Shown one piece after another: positions 9,018 to 16,779 of a stretch of DNA of 33,735 nt; position 1 is the stretch's first letter, and each line of letters begins with the position of its first letter. The DNA comes from an uncultured Jannaschia sp. (lineage in GTDB: Bacteria > Pseudomonadota > Alphaproteobacteria > Rhodobacterales > Rhodobacteraceae). Where the stretch lies: NCBI RefSeq assembly GCF_947494055.1, contig NZ_CANLTR010000038.1, positions 1 through 33,735 of the forward strand, read 5' to 3'. The notes under the pieces were generated by a model. That model saw nothing but the letters and a program-made list of their open reading frames with translations, did not search any database and was not told where the DNA came from. A program made the translations under genes and the position numbers.

Positions 9018-10466
9018 ATGTTCGAGAATGCCTTCAACAACATCGACCGCTTCATGCGCAACGACGAGGGGTTGGCGTCGGAACTCGACTACGCCGAGCA
9101 GACGTCGTGGCTTCTCTTCCTGAAGTACCTGAACGACCTTGAAGCCGAGCGCCAAGATACCGCCGAACTCGAAGGCCGGGACTATACGCCCATTCTCGAC
9201 GAGAGCTTCCGCTGGGACGTTTGGGCGGCGCCGAAGACGGACGGCAAGCTCGACCACAACGCCGCGATGACGGGCGACGATCTCATCGATTTCGTCAACC
9301 GAAAGCTGTTCCCGTATCTCAAGGGCTTCCGCGCCACCGCAACCAGCCCCGATAGCCTCGACTACAAGATCGGGGAAATCTTCTCCGAGATTTTTAACAA
9401 GTTCCGGTCTGGCTACGCTCTGCGGGACGTTCTGGAAGTGATCGATGGCCTGCACTTCAATACCCAGAAGGCCAAGCACGAGCTTTCAGACCTCTACGAA
9501 AGCCGCATCAAGCGCATGGGCAACGCCGGGCGGAACGGCGGCGAATACTACACGCCCCGCCCCCTCATCCGCGCCATGATCAAGGTCACTGACCCGAAGA
9601 TCGGCGAGACGATCTACGACGGCGCCGTCGGCTCGGCCGGTTTCCTGTGCGAGGCGTGGGAATACCTGCGCCGCGACGACCTGTCGGCCTCGGACTGGGC
9701 CACGCTCCAGCGGCGGACCTTCTACGGGCAGGAGAAGAAGTCGCTCGCCTACGTCCTCGGCGTCATGAACATGATCCTCCACGGGATCGAGGCGCCCAGC
9801 ATCCGCCACACCAACACGCTCACCGAGAACGTGATGGATATCCAAGAGCGGGACCGCCACGACATCGTCCTGGCCAACCCGCCCTTCGGCGGCGGCGAGC
9901 GCAAGGAGGTGCAGCAGAACTTCCCCATCAAGTCTGGCGAGACCGCCTACCTCTTCCTCCAGCACTTCATGCGCAAGCTGCGCGCGGGCGGGCGCGGTGC
10001 GGTGGTCATCAAGAACACCTTCCTCAGCAACACCGATGGGGCCAGCGTCGCGCTGCGCAAGGAGCTGCTGGAAAGCTGCAACCTGCATACCGTGCTCGAC
10101 TGCCCCGGCGGCACGTTCCAGGGCGCGGGCGTCAAGACGGTGGTACTGTTCTTCGAGAAGGGATCGAAAACGCGCTCGGTCTGGTACTACCAGCTCGATC
10201 CGGGCCGCAGCATGGGCAAGACCAACCCGCTGAACGACGACGACCTTGCTGAGTTCGTGGCGCTTCAGCCGGAGCGCGAGGACAGCCCGCAGAGCTGGTC
10301 GGTGGACGTGGCCGATCTGGATGCGGAGACATGGGACCTATCGGTCAGGAATCCCAACGCGCCCGAGGAGGCCCCTCTGCGCGAACCCGCCGAGATCATC
10401 GACGCCATGCTGGCGCGGGATGCGGAGACGGCGCAGATCCTCGAAAACATCCGGGGGATGCTGTGA
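9018..10466 (+). CDS. hsdM: type I restriction-modification DNA methyltransferase subunit HsdM
   Basis: This 482-residue N6-adenine methyltransferase pairs with HsdS to methylate host sites and with HsdR to restrict foreign DNA. The N-terminal helical HsdM_N region is followed by GEYYTPRPLI (175-184), the SAM-binding motif DGAVGSAGFL (201-210, where the usual D-P is D-G) and the catalytic NPPF motif (287-290). The start is supported by AAGGAGAG a few bases upstream. The stop overlaps the hsdS GTG start (10463-10466). The sequence is closest in style to the EcoEI-type (family IB) subunits. It is the first gene of a five-gene defence operon. Confidence 0.95.
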   Translation: MFENAFNNIDRFMRNDEGLASELDYAEQTSWLLFLKYLNDLEAERQDTAELEGRDYTPILDESFRWDVWAAPKTDGKLDHNAAMTGDDLIDFVNRKLFPYLKGFRATATSPDSLDYKIGEIFSEIFNKFRSGYALRDVLEVIDGLHFNTQKAKHELSDLYESRIKRMGNAGRNGGEYYTPRPLIRAMIKVTDPKIGETIYDGAVGSAGFLCEAWEYLRRDDLSASDWATLQRRTFYGQEKKSLAYVLGVMNMILHGIEAPSIRHTNTLTENVMDIQERDRHDIVLANPPFGGGERKEVQQNFPIKSGETAYLFLQHFMRKLRAGGRGAVVIKNTFLSNTDGASVALRKELLESCNLHTVLDCPGGTFQGAGVKTVVLFFEKGSKTRSVWYYQLDPGRSMGKTNPLNDDDLAEFVALQPEREDSPQSWSVDVADLDAETWDLSVRNPNAPEEAPLREPAEIIDAMLARDAETAQILENIRGML

Positions 10467-11602
10467 ACACGGCTTGGCTGCATGTGCCCTTCGAAGAGGC
10501 AGTCTCCTCTCGTGGTTCTGGCACTTCAGGACTTCCGAAGAAAGAATGGCAGGACGTTGGAAGATACGCTGTCATCGGCCAAGGCGCGGAGGAGATTGAA
10601 GGCTGGAGCGATAGAGATGATCTGGCTCTGCATGTCAGTCAGCCAGTCGTCCTATACGGAGGCCACACACGTCGAGCAAAATACGTCAAAGAGACCTTCG
10701 TGCCGGGTCCGAACGTCAAGATTCTGAAGCCAAGGAAGGAACTCGACGCCCGTTTCTTATTCTATTTTCTGATTGGCTTGGATGTCGAAAATAAGGGCTA
10801 CGCAGATCATTTTCCTTTAGTCCGCAAATCTTACATCCCCCTGCCATCGCTGGAGGAGCAGAAGCGGATCGTTGCGGTGCTCGATCAGGCCTTCGCCGCC
10901 CTCGACCGCGCCCGCGCCCATGCCGAGGCCAATCTGGCGGATGCGGAGGAGCTCCTCGAAAACGGCGTCAACGAGATCTTTACTGCCCTTGCGGGCACGT
11001 CGACGGTCATGTCGTTGGCCGATGCGGTTCATCCCGATTGCAAGCTTTCTTACGGCATCGTCCAGCCGGGCGACGAAGTCGAAGGGGGGCTACCAGTGGT
11101 TCGTCCTGTCGATTTGAAGAAGCGGATTCTCTCAACAGATGGACTGAAGAGGATCTCACCTGATCGCGCTGAGGGTTATGCCCGCACAAGACTCGTCGGA
11201 GGCGAATTGCTGCTCTGCGTCAGAGGAAGCACTGGCGAAATGTCGGTCGCTTCTGCGGAATTGGCTGATGCGAACGTCACCCGGGGAATCGTTCCCATAC
11301 GCTTTCCGGACGAGTCTGTCCTTCCAGAGTTCGCGTATTTTCAATTGCGTTCGAGGTACGCCCAGGATCAGATTGCAGCCGGAACGTATGGCGCAGCTCT
11401 CATGCAGATAAATATTAAGGACCTTCGAAAACTCCAATTTATTGTCCCCAGCATTGAAGTGCAGCACGAAATCATTTCTCGGGCGGAACTGCTCTACGAG
11501 CGTGCTGGCAGCCTTCGAGATCTATACGCCACGAAGCTCAACAACATCGCCGACCTCCGCCAGTCCCTCCTGCAAAAAGCCTTCTCTGGCCAACTGATCT
11601 GA
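10463..11602 (+). CDS. hsdS: type I restriction-modification specificity subunit HsdS
   Basis: This 379-residue protein has two target-recognition domains, each followed by a helical spacer. The first domain spans about 1-120 and ends at the conserved LPSLEEQKRIVAVLDQAF, followed by a coiled coil to about 170. The second domain spans about 175-335 and ends at the second spacer (IVPSIEVQHEIISRAELLY onward). The GTG start overlaps the hsdM stop. Both recognition domains read as lower in GC than hsdM and hsdR, as expected for exchanged specificity modules. It determines the bipartite DNA target, which cannot be predicted from the sequence. The first domain is short, so part of its N-terminus may be reduced. 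Confidence 0.92.
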   Translation: MNTAWLHVPFEEAVSSRGSGTSGLPKKEWQDVGRYAVIGQGAEEIEGWSDRDDLALHVSQPVVLYGGHTRRAKYVKETFVPGPNVKILKPRKELDARFLFYFLIGLDVENKGYADHFPLVRKSYIPLPSLEEQKRIVAVLDQAFAALDRARAHAEANLADAEELLENGVNEIFTALAGTSTVMSLADAVHPDCKLSYGIVQPGDEVEGGLPVVRPVDLKKRILSTDGLKRISPDRAEGYARTRLVGGELLLCVRGSTGEMSVASAELADANVTRGIVPIRFPDESVLPEFAYFQLRSRYAQDQIAAGTYGAALMQINIKDLRKLQFIVPSIEVQHEIISRAELLYERAGSLRDLYATKLNNIADLRQSLLQKAFSGQLI

Positions 11603-11611
11603 AAGCGCCCC

Positions 11612-11932
11612 ATGGGAACCAAGATCACGAAAAAGCGGGCTCAACTCCTCGCGCGGCTCGAACAGATCGTCGGCAGCAACTGCTACAACGGCAGCATCCA
11701 GAACTATGGGCCAGGAGGGTCGTTCGAAGGCGAAGGCCGAGACTTCCGCTACCCCCTCACCGTTGTCGAGGCCGAAGGCACCAAACGAAAGAAGCGATCG
11801 CCCGCCGTGGACGAAACTCCGGAAGTTCTGTCCACGGGATACTACTCCTTCGGGGCGAACCGCCTGCAAATTATCAAAGCTCTCAACGAAGTGCTCAACT
11901 ACCTCGAGGCTGAGGGCAAGCTAAAGCTTTGA
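11612..11932 (+). CDS. small unknown protein inside the hsd operon
   Basis: This 106-residue protein lies nine bases after hsdS on the same strand. It begins with a basic segment (GTKITKKRAQLLARLEQIVG) and ends with a helix (ANRLQIIKALNEVLNYLEAE), with a beta-rich, glycine-containing middle. I recognise no family. Its position between hsdS and hsdR suggests an accessory role in the restriction system, such as regulation or host protection, but nothing in the sequence proves it. Confidence 0.7.
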   Translation: MGTKITKKRAQLLARLEQIVGSNCYNGSIQNYGPGGSFEGEGRDFRYPLTVVEAEGTKRKKRSPAVDETPEVLSTGYYSFGANRLQIIKALNEVLNYLEAEGKLKL

Positions 11933-11950
11933 TGTGAAGGCACGCCATCG

Positions 11951-12664
11951 ATGAAGAAGCCTTACTTAAAGAAATTGCGCCTACCCATGCGATTCATCGA
12001 CGGGAGGTGGGAACTGGAGTTCGGTGGTCAGGTGCCGGTCGAGCACGGCACAACGGCTGAGATTCTTGTCGAAGTGTCGGCCATCACGGAGAAGAAGTTC
12101 GCTGAGAAACTGCTCGCGCAGTCGGCGATACCGATTTTTCAACCTGGCGTGACGTTGCGCGCCTACGTCGCGCCGAAAGAGTGTGAGGGGCTGAACGAGG
12201 ATCAGAAGAAGCTTCTGATTCCTGCGTCCGACATGAAGCTTGCATCTGGTCTGTTGGACAGTTGGAGCTCAGGCGGCGTCAGCTTCATCGATGTTCAGAT
12301 CGGCAAGGCGACAGAGAAGCAGGCCGAAAGCCTTGAGTTTCGAAACGGGGGCCTGTGGCTCATTGTGGAAGGGTTCAACCCCTCCGATCTGAGGTCTTCT
12401 ACCATCGACCTGCCGCCCTGCGTTTCTGACGAGCCAGCCATCAGCTTGAACCACGCGTTCACGATCCTGAGTGAGGTCTTCGAGACTTGGCGCAAATCCC
12501 ACACGGGAAATGTGTATCAGAGGTTTTTTTACGAGGAGACTGATGGCCTATGGTATCCACTGGAATTATTGCGTGATGCGAAGCTCGCTCAAAAGGAACA
12601 AGAGGTCGCATTCGAACTTTGGAAAGAATTCCTCGATCGCATGGCCAGTCTGAAAACGAGTTAA
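11951..12664 (+). CDS. unknown 237-residue protein inside the hsd operon
   Basis: This protein sits 18 bases after the previous gene and nine before hsdR. No domain or catalytic motif is evident. It appears soluble with mixed alpha/beta content, no signal peptide and no transmembrane segment. The C-terminal region (about 165-237) is helical and charged. It is less GC-rich than hsdM and hsdR, which suggests a separate origin and joint acquisition with the 106-residue neighbour. Function unknown; an accessory role in defence is inferred only from position. Confidence 0.7.
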   Translation: MKKPYLKKLRLPMRFIDGRWELEFGGQVPVEHGTTAEILVEVSAITEKKFAEKLLAQSAIPIFQPGVTLRAYVAPKECEGLNEDQKKLLIPASDMKLASGLLDSWSSGGVSFIDVQIGKATEKQAESLEFRNGGLWLIVEGFNPSDLRSSTIDLPPCVSDEPAISLNHAFTILSEVFETWRKSHTGNVYQRFFYEETDGLWYPLELLRDAKLAQKEQEVAFELWKEFLDRMASLKTS

Positions 12665-12673
12665 TCGCGTAAT

Positions 12674-14983
12674 ATGCCTGAAACCGAAGCCGACACCCGC
12701 GCCAATCTCATCGACCCCGTCCTGCGCGAGGCCGGATGGGGCGTGGTCGAGGGCTCGAAGATCCGGCGCGAGATGATCTGCCCCGGCCGGATCACCGGGG
12801 CGGGCCGGATCAACCCACTCTCGGCCGATTATGTGCTCAGCTACCGCGACCGCAAGCTTGCGGTGATCGAGGCCAAGCGCGCGGGCCTCGGCCACACCGA
12901 CGGCGTCGGTCAGGCCAAGGACTACGCCACCCGTCTGAAGACGCGCCTCGCTTATTCGACGAACGGGATCGGCTGGTATGCCGTCGATATGGCCACGGGC
13001 AAGGAGGGCGACCACGCGCTGCCCTTCCCTTCGCCGCAGGAGCTCTGGGACCTGTGCTTTCCCGAAGGCAACGATTGGCGCGAGCGCTTCGGCGAGGTGC
13101 CGTTCGAGACCGAAGGCGGCAAATGGGAGCCGCGCTACTACCAGCACAACGCCATCACCGCAGTCCTCGACGCCATCGCCCGCGGCGACCAGCGCATCCT
13201 GCTGACGCTGGCGACGGGAACCGGCAAGACCTCCATCGCCTTCCAGATTGCGTGGAAGCTCTACCACGCCTCCTGGAACCTCTCCCGCGACCCGGTACGC
13301 CGCCCGCGTATCCTGTTCCTCGCCGACCGCAACATCCTCGCCGATCAGGCATACAACTCCTTCAGTGCCTTCCCGCCCGACGCGCTCTGCCGGATCAGCC
13401 CCGACGAGATCCGCAAACAGGGTAAGATCCCGAAGAATGCCAACGTCTTCTTCACGATCTTCCAGACCTTCATGACGGGGGAGAACGAGTTCACCTTCGA
13501 GGGCTATCCGAAGGACTTCTTCGACCTGATCGTGATCGACGAATGTCACCGGGGCGGGGCCAAGGACGAAAGCGAATGGCGCCGCATCCTCGAGTACTTC
13601 GCGCCCGCCGTGCAGCTCGGCCTGACCGCGACCCCCAAGCGTAAGGCCAACGGCGATACCTACGCCTACTTCGGCGACCCCGTGTACACCTACGCCCTCA
13701 AGGAGGGGATCGGCGACGGCTTCCTGACGCCCTTCAAGGTCCGTCAGATGGCCAGCACGCTCGACACCTATACCTTCAGCGAAGAGGACGAGGTGGTGAC
13801 CGGCGAGATCGACGTCGACCGCGAATACACCGAGGCCGACTTCAACACGAAGCTGATTATCGACGAGCGTGAACTGAGCCGCGTCCACGAATTCATGGAC
13901 CAAATCGACCAGCGCCAGAAGACACTGGTCTTTTGCGCCACCCAGGATCACGCCGCCCGCATCCGGAACTTCATCAACCAGGTCAAAGACGACCCCGATC
14001 CGCATTACTGCGAGCGCGTCACCTCAGATGACGGCAAGCTCGGCGAGCAGCACCTGCGCGAGTTCCAAGACAACGAGAAGTCACTGCCGACGATCCTGAC
14101 GACATCGCAGAAGCTCTCGACCGGGGTCGATGCGCGCAACATCCGCAACATCGTGTTGATGCGGCCCATCAAGTCGATGATCGAGTTCAAGCAGATCATC
14201 GGCCGGGGGACGCGAACCTTCGACGGCAAAGACTTCTTCACGATCCTCGATTTTGTGAAAGCCTACGAACATTTCAAAGACCCGGAATGGGACGGCGAGC
14301 CGATGCCCCCGGAAGCACCTCTGCCCAAGACCCGTCCGACATCGGGGCCTGTGCCGGAGCCCACCGAACCAGAAGCTGATGATGCCCCGCCCAGTGGCGA
14401 GAAGATCGTGGTGAAGCTCGGTGACGGCAAGGAACGTCAGATTCGCTATATCGCTGCTACGACCTACTGGTCGCACGACGGCCGCCCGATCACCGCGCGG
14501 GAGTTCATGCAGCAACTCTTCGGCGACCTTACCGGCCTCGTCGTCGACGAAGACGAGCTGCGCCGGACATGGAGCGATCCCGAGCGTAGAGCGGAATTCG
14601 TACAGCGACTGTCCGAGCTGGGATACGACTCTGACCGCCTTGACGATATGCGCCGTGTGATCGACGCCCCAAACAGCGATGTCTTCGACGTCCTTGCGTA
14701 TGTCAGGTTTACCTTGGCACCGCTTGCCCGGACGGAACGCGCGCAGCGGGCCCGTGACATTGGGCTCTCGGGCTACGAAGAGGAAATGAGGACGTTTCTT
14801 GACTACGTCCTGCGTGGATACGAGATGCATGGCGCAGACGAGTTGGCGCTCACCAAGATCAGTGACCTGCTACGCATTCGCTATGGGGGGACCAACGAAG
14901 CCAGGCAGCGACTTGGTTCGATCAGCGAAATCAAGGCGGCATTCGTGGGCATTCAAGAGCATCTCTATTCAGCGGTCCGCTAA
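12674..14983 (+). CDS. hsdR: type I restriction enzyme motor/nuclease subunit HsdR
   Basis: This 769-residue protein translocates and cuts unmethylated DNA. The nuclease domain is at the N-terminus, with D52 (SADYVLS) and the E66-A-K68 triad in LAVIEAKRAG. The superfamily 2 helicase follows: Walker A TGTGKT (181-186), DECH (289-292), TAT (318-320) and QIIGRGTR (507-514). A C-terminal helical region would contact HsdM. The length is typical of the shorter EcoEI-type HsdR. A proline/glutamate-rich linker lies at about 538-577. All key motifs are intact, so the system looks functional. It is the last gene of the operon. Confidence 0.94.
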   Translation: MPETEADTRANLIDPVLREAGWGVVEGSKIRREMICPGRITGAGRINPLSADYVLSYRDRKLAVIEAKRAGLGHTDGVGQAKDYATRLKTRLAYSTNGIGWYAVDMATGKEGDHALPFPSPQELWDLCFPEGNDWRERFGEVPFETEGGKWEPRYYQHNAITAVLDAIARGDQRILLTLATGTGKTSIAFQIAWKLYHASWNLSRDPVRRPRILFLADRNILADQAYNSFSAFPPDALCRISPDEIRKQGKIPKNANVFFTIFQTFMTGENEFTFEGYPKDFFDLIVIDECHRGGAKDESEWRRILEYFAPAVQLGLTATPKRKANGDTYAYFGDPVYTYALKEGIGDGFLTPFKVRQMASTLDTYTFSEEDEVVTGEIDVDREYTEADFNTKLIIDERELSRVHEFMDQIDQRQKTLVFCATQDHAARIRNFINQVKDDPDPHYCERVTSDDGKLGEQHLREFQDNEKSLPTILTTSQKLSTGVDARNIRNIVLMRPIKSMIEFKQIIGRGTRTFDGKDFFTILDFVKAYEHFKDPEWDGEPMPPEAPLPKTRPTSGPVPEPTEPEADDAPPSGEKIVVKLGDGKERQIRYIAATTYWSHDGRPITAREFMQQLFGDLTGLVVDEDELRRTWSDPERRAEFVQRLSELGYDSDRLDDMRRVIDAPNSDVFDVLAYVRFTLAPLARTERAQRARDIGLSGYEEEMRTFLDYVLRGYEMHGADELALTKISDLLRIRYGGTNEARQRLGSISEIKAAFVGIQEHLYSAVR

Positions 14984-15025
14984 ACGCGGAGAGACCAATC
15001 TGATCTTTCATCAGGGGCAGGCACG

Positions 15026-15058
15026 TCATTTAAAGGATTGGGTTATTTTGTTAAATGA
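15026..15058. repeat. 8-bp inverted repeat downstream of hsdR
   Basis: TCATTTAA (15026-15033) and TTAAATGA (15051-15058) are exact reverse complements around a 17-nt spacer. It lies 43 bases after hsdR in locally AT-rich DNA. It may end transcription or mark a recombination scar; there is no U-tract directly after it. Confidence 0.35.
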
Positions 15059-15091
15059 TCGTTCCCGTCGAGCTGTAATCTCGGACAAAAG

Positions 15092-15172
15092 GGCGGCCTC
15101 GACCACGCAATCGACGCGACCTCCTACTTCGTCAGCACTGAACCCTCGACGCTCAAGCGCAAGGTCTACTAA
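15092..15172 (+). pseudogene. possible C-terminal relic of a lost gene
   Basis: In frame with TAA at 15170-15172 the DNA reads GGLDHAIDATSYFVSTEP and then a basic end. This resembles a genuine protein terminus; DH-x-x-DA-x-x-Y recalls the C-terminal nuclease motif of phage large terminases, but the stretch is too short to be sure. It has no start and lies wedged between hsdR and the convergent reverse transcriptase gene, so it is probably the remnant of a gene replaced when the defence genes arrived. Confidence 0.25.
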
Positions 15173-15175
15173 GAC

Positions 15176-16456
15176 TCAGAGCTTCTGAAGTTCTGCAAGC
15201 TCGCGCTCGACCGCGCGCTCGAAGCGCCGGAGCTGACCCGTGATCTTCTCGTCGGGCCCAAAAGCAGCGGCGCTGCGCCGGGCGTAGGAAGAGAAGTTTC
15301 GGACCGGTCGCGCGGTAAAGCGTCGGCGCAGCCGCTTGGTCCACGCCTTGTCGGCTATGCCTGCCGCAATGTTGGCAACCGCGACCTTCCGTGTCCGTTT
15401 GAAGGCCCGCCGCATCTTACGCCACTGCCGTGACATGGAGCTGTGCCGGATGGTCGCGCCGAACGGACCGAGGTTGAACCCAAGATACTGCGCGCCGTGC
15501 CCAGCAGCGACAGAACCGCCGGGCACAAAGGCCGTCCGCTCGATCTTGTCGGGATTCAGTTGAAGCCTCTCAAGGTCCATCAGTCTGACCATCTCCGCCT
15601 CGACGACAGGGGCGTCCTCATTGCGACAGATCACGAGGATGTCGTCTGAGTAGCGCCGATAGAACGCACCGATCCCGTCACAGAATTGCGAGGCGGCTGC
15701 GTCGTAATCAATCATGTAAAGGTTGGAGAACGTGGCACTTATGGGCGTGCCTTGGGGAATGCCAATACTTCTACCCGGCTTAGAACTCAAACCGGGATTT
15801 CGATAAAACCGAATTGCTGCCATCTTCAATTCACTTATCGTCGCAATCGGATCACGGTTCCGCAGTTTCAATCTCGGACCGAATGTCGGGCTCGCCTTAA
15901 GTTCGTTGGAATCCACGAAAGAGAACCGAGTCATCTGGCGGAACACCTTGAACCAGTCGGCGGGCAATTCATCCACTCCAAGGATGCGCTTCAATCGTCC
16001 CTTGAGGAGCACATGGTCGAGGTTGTCGAAGAAGCCGGTCACATCAAAGGCGAGGATCGTCACCGGACCGTTCGCCTTGGCGAAAGCGAGGGCCTCAGCA
16101 GCGAAATGGTAGTTGCCCTTCCCGAGTGAGCGGTAGGCGATCACTTCGTCCGATAGCCCGGCGGCCTCGTAATGCGCATCGAGTTTCTGGGAAAGGTCAT
16201 AAGAATACCGCGACAGGACGCAGGCGTCGCGGTGCGAAGCATACTTGATGGGCCGCTTCTTAGTCTTAAGGACGCGCTTACCTGCTTTATCGCAGTGCTT
16301 GTAGCGCTTCTCTTCCTTGACGTAGTGGAGAAGCGGACCGGGCTGATAATTTGGGCCGCCGACGAAGGCCGGGTCCATTGCGCGTGTTGCGAACGCCTCG
16401 CACACCGGCTTGTCGAAATGGCGGTAAGGTCGCCGCTTGAACCACTCCAAATCCAC
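15176..16456 (-). CDS. drt2: DRT2 (UG2)-like antiviral reverse transcriptase
   Basis: This 426-residue protein carries the full set of reverse transcriptase motifs: FDVTGFFDNLDH (137-148, catalytic D138), GIPQGTPIS (232-240), the active-site YSDD (269-272), NPDKIE (301-306) and YLGF (324-327). The N-terminal blocks WFKRRPYRHFDKPV and KKRPIKYASHRD match my recollection of the bacterial unknown-group 2 (DRT2) defence RTs and not group II introns, since no maturase or HNH domain follows, nor retrons, since it lacks the VTG motif. Its C-terminus is a basic helical region. The GTG at 16456 is chosen because AAAAGGA lies seven bases before it and the length is then typical; the frame stays open for another 68 codons through the structured leader. 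It neighbours a type I restriction system. Confidence 0.75.
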   Translation of the reverse strand: MDLEWFKRRPYRHFDKPVCEAFATRAMDPAFVGGPNYQPGPLLHYVKEEKRYKHCDKAGKRVLKTKKRPIKYASHRDACVLSRYSYDLSQKLDAHYEAAGLSDEVIAYRSLGKGNYHFAAEALAFAKANGPVTILAFDVTGFFDNLDHVLLKGRLKRILGVDELPADWFKVFRQMTRFSFVDSNELKASPTFGPRLKLRNRDPIATISELKMAAIRFYRNPGLSSKPGRSIGIPQGTPISATFSNLYMIDYDAAASQFCDGIGAFYRRYSDDILVICRNEDAPVVEAEMVRLMDLERLQLNPDKIERTAFVPGGSVAAGHGAQYLGFNLGPFGATIRHSSMSRQWRKMRRAFKRTRKVAVANIAAGIADKAWTKRLRRRFTARPVRNFSSYARRSAAAFGPDEKITGQLRRFERAVERELAELQKL

Positions 16457-16615
16457 GGCCAAATCCTTTTCGCAGAGTTCGGGGGACTGGCCTTTGACCC
16501 AAGGCCCCGGTCTGAATTGACCGGGCGTCCCCCGAACGCACGCCGCCATCTGCCGGTTCGTCGTTCGATGTCTCGATCCGAACGCCTCTCCAACACGGGT
16601 CAGAAAACGCGAGGC
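16457..16615 (-). ncRNA. structured leader of the reverse transcriptase: candidate DRT2-type template ncRNA
   Basis: Starting just after an AT-rich promoter and running to the RT start, this minus-strand segment can fold extensively. Stem 1 pairs 16527-16537 with 16477-16487 (GTTCGGGGGAC/GTCCCCCGAAC, 11 bp, perfect). Inside it are two perfect 6-bp hairpins, each with a 6-nt loop: 16507-16512/16519-16524 (CCGGTC/GACCGG) and 16489-16494/16501-16506 (GGCCTT/AAGGCC). Together they make a three-way junction. A further 8-bp hairpin with one bulge and a 6-nt loop is at 16562-16584. Between about 16600 and the RT start there is no stop codon in any of the three sense frames. DRT2 systems use an upstream ncRNA as rolling-circle template for an endless ORF, so position and properties fit; exact ends are unknown. 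Confidence 0.6.
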
Positions 16616-16617
16616 GG

Positions 16618-16627
16618 TATAATATAA
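16618..16627. promoter_or_regulatory. near-symmetric -10 region, candidate bidirectional promoter
   Basis: The plus strand has a perfect TATAAT at 16618-16623, and the minus strand offers TATATT (16626-16621) or TATTAT in the same place. Reading right it precedes a small ORF with a strong ribosome binding site; reading left it precedes the structured leader and the RT. No good -35 hexamer is visible in either direction, so the call is tentative. Confidence 0.45.
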
Positions 16628-16644
16628 CCGAGGAGGTCCGAGCG

Positions 16645-16779
16645 ATGCTCGTAGTCTCATTCCACTTGGTCGGCCTGGCCGCGATGCTGATCGGCATCGA
16701 CGTCCCGGTCATCCGAATTGAACTTGACAGTCTCAACGATCCAACCCTCCGGCCAATTCCGGGGGCGGGATTGAAATAG
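16645..16779 (+). CDS. 44-residue ORF divergent from the RT, strong ribosome binding site
   Basis: The ATG at 16645 follows AGGAGGT (16631-16637) by seven bases, and TATAAT lies just upstream. The peptide begins with a hydrophobic segment (MLVVSFHLVGLAAMLIGI) and ends in a polar, proline-containing tail, stopping at TAG 16777-16779. I know no family. It may be a real small membrane-associated protein, or a chance frame placed by the AT-rich promoter. The quality of the translation signals is the only support. Confidence 0.45.
   Translation: MLVVSFHLVGLAAMLIGIDVPVIRIELDSLNDPTLRPIPGAGLK

Noticed and set aside
15176-16456. Reverse transcriptase considered as a group II intron ORF or a retron
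   Set aside because: No maturase or endonuclease domain follows, there is no intron domain V-like end, and retron motifs are not seen; the N-terminal motifs fit the DRT2 type better.
16457-16660. RT start at ATG 16660, adding 68 residues
   Set aside because: It lies upstream of the promoter-like block, has no good ribosome binding site, and would code through the perfectly paired leader. The GTG at 16456 has AAAAGGA at proper spacing and gives a family-typical length. The longer form cannot be fully excluded.
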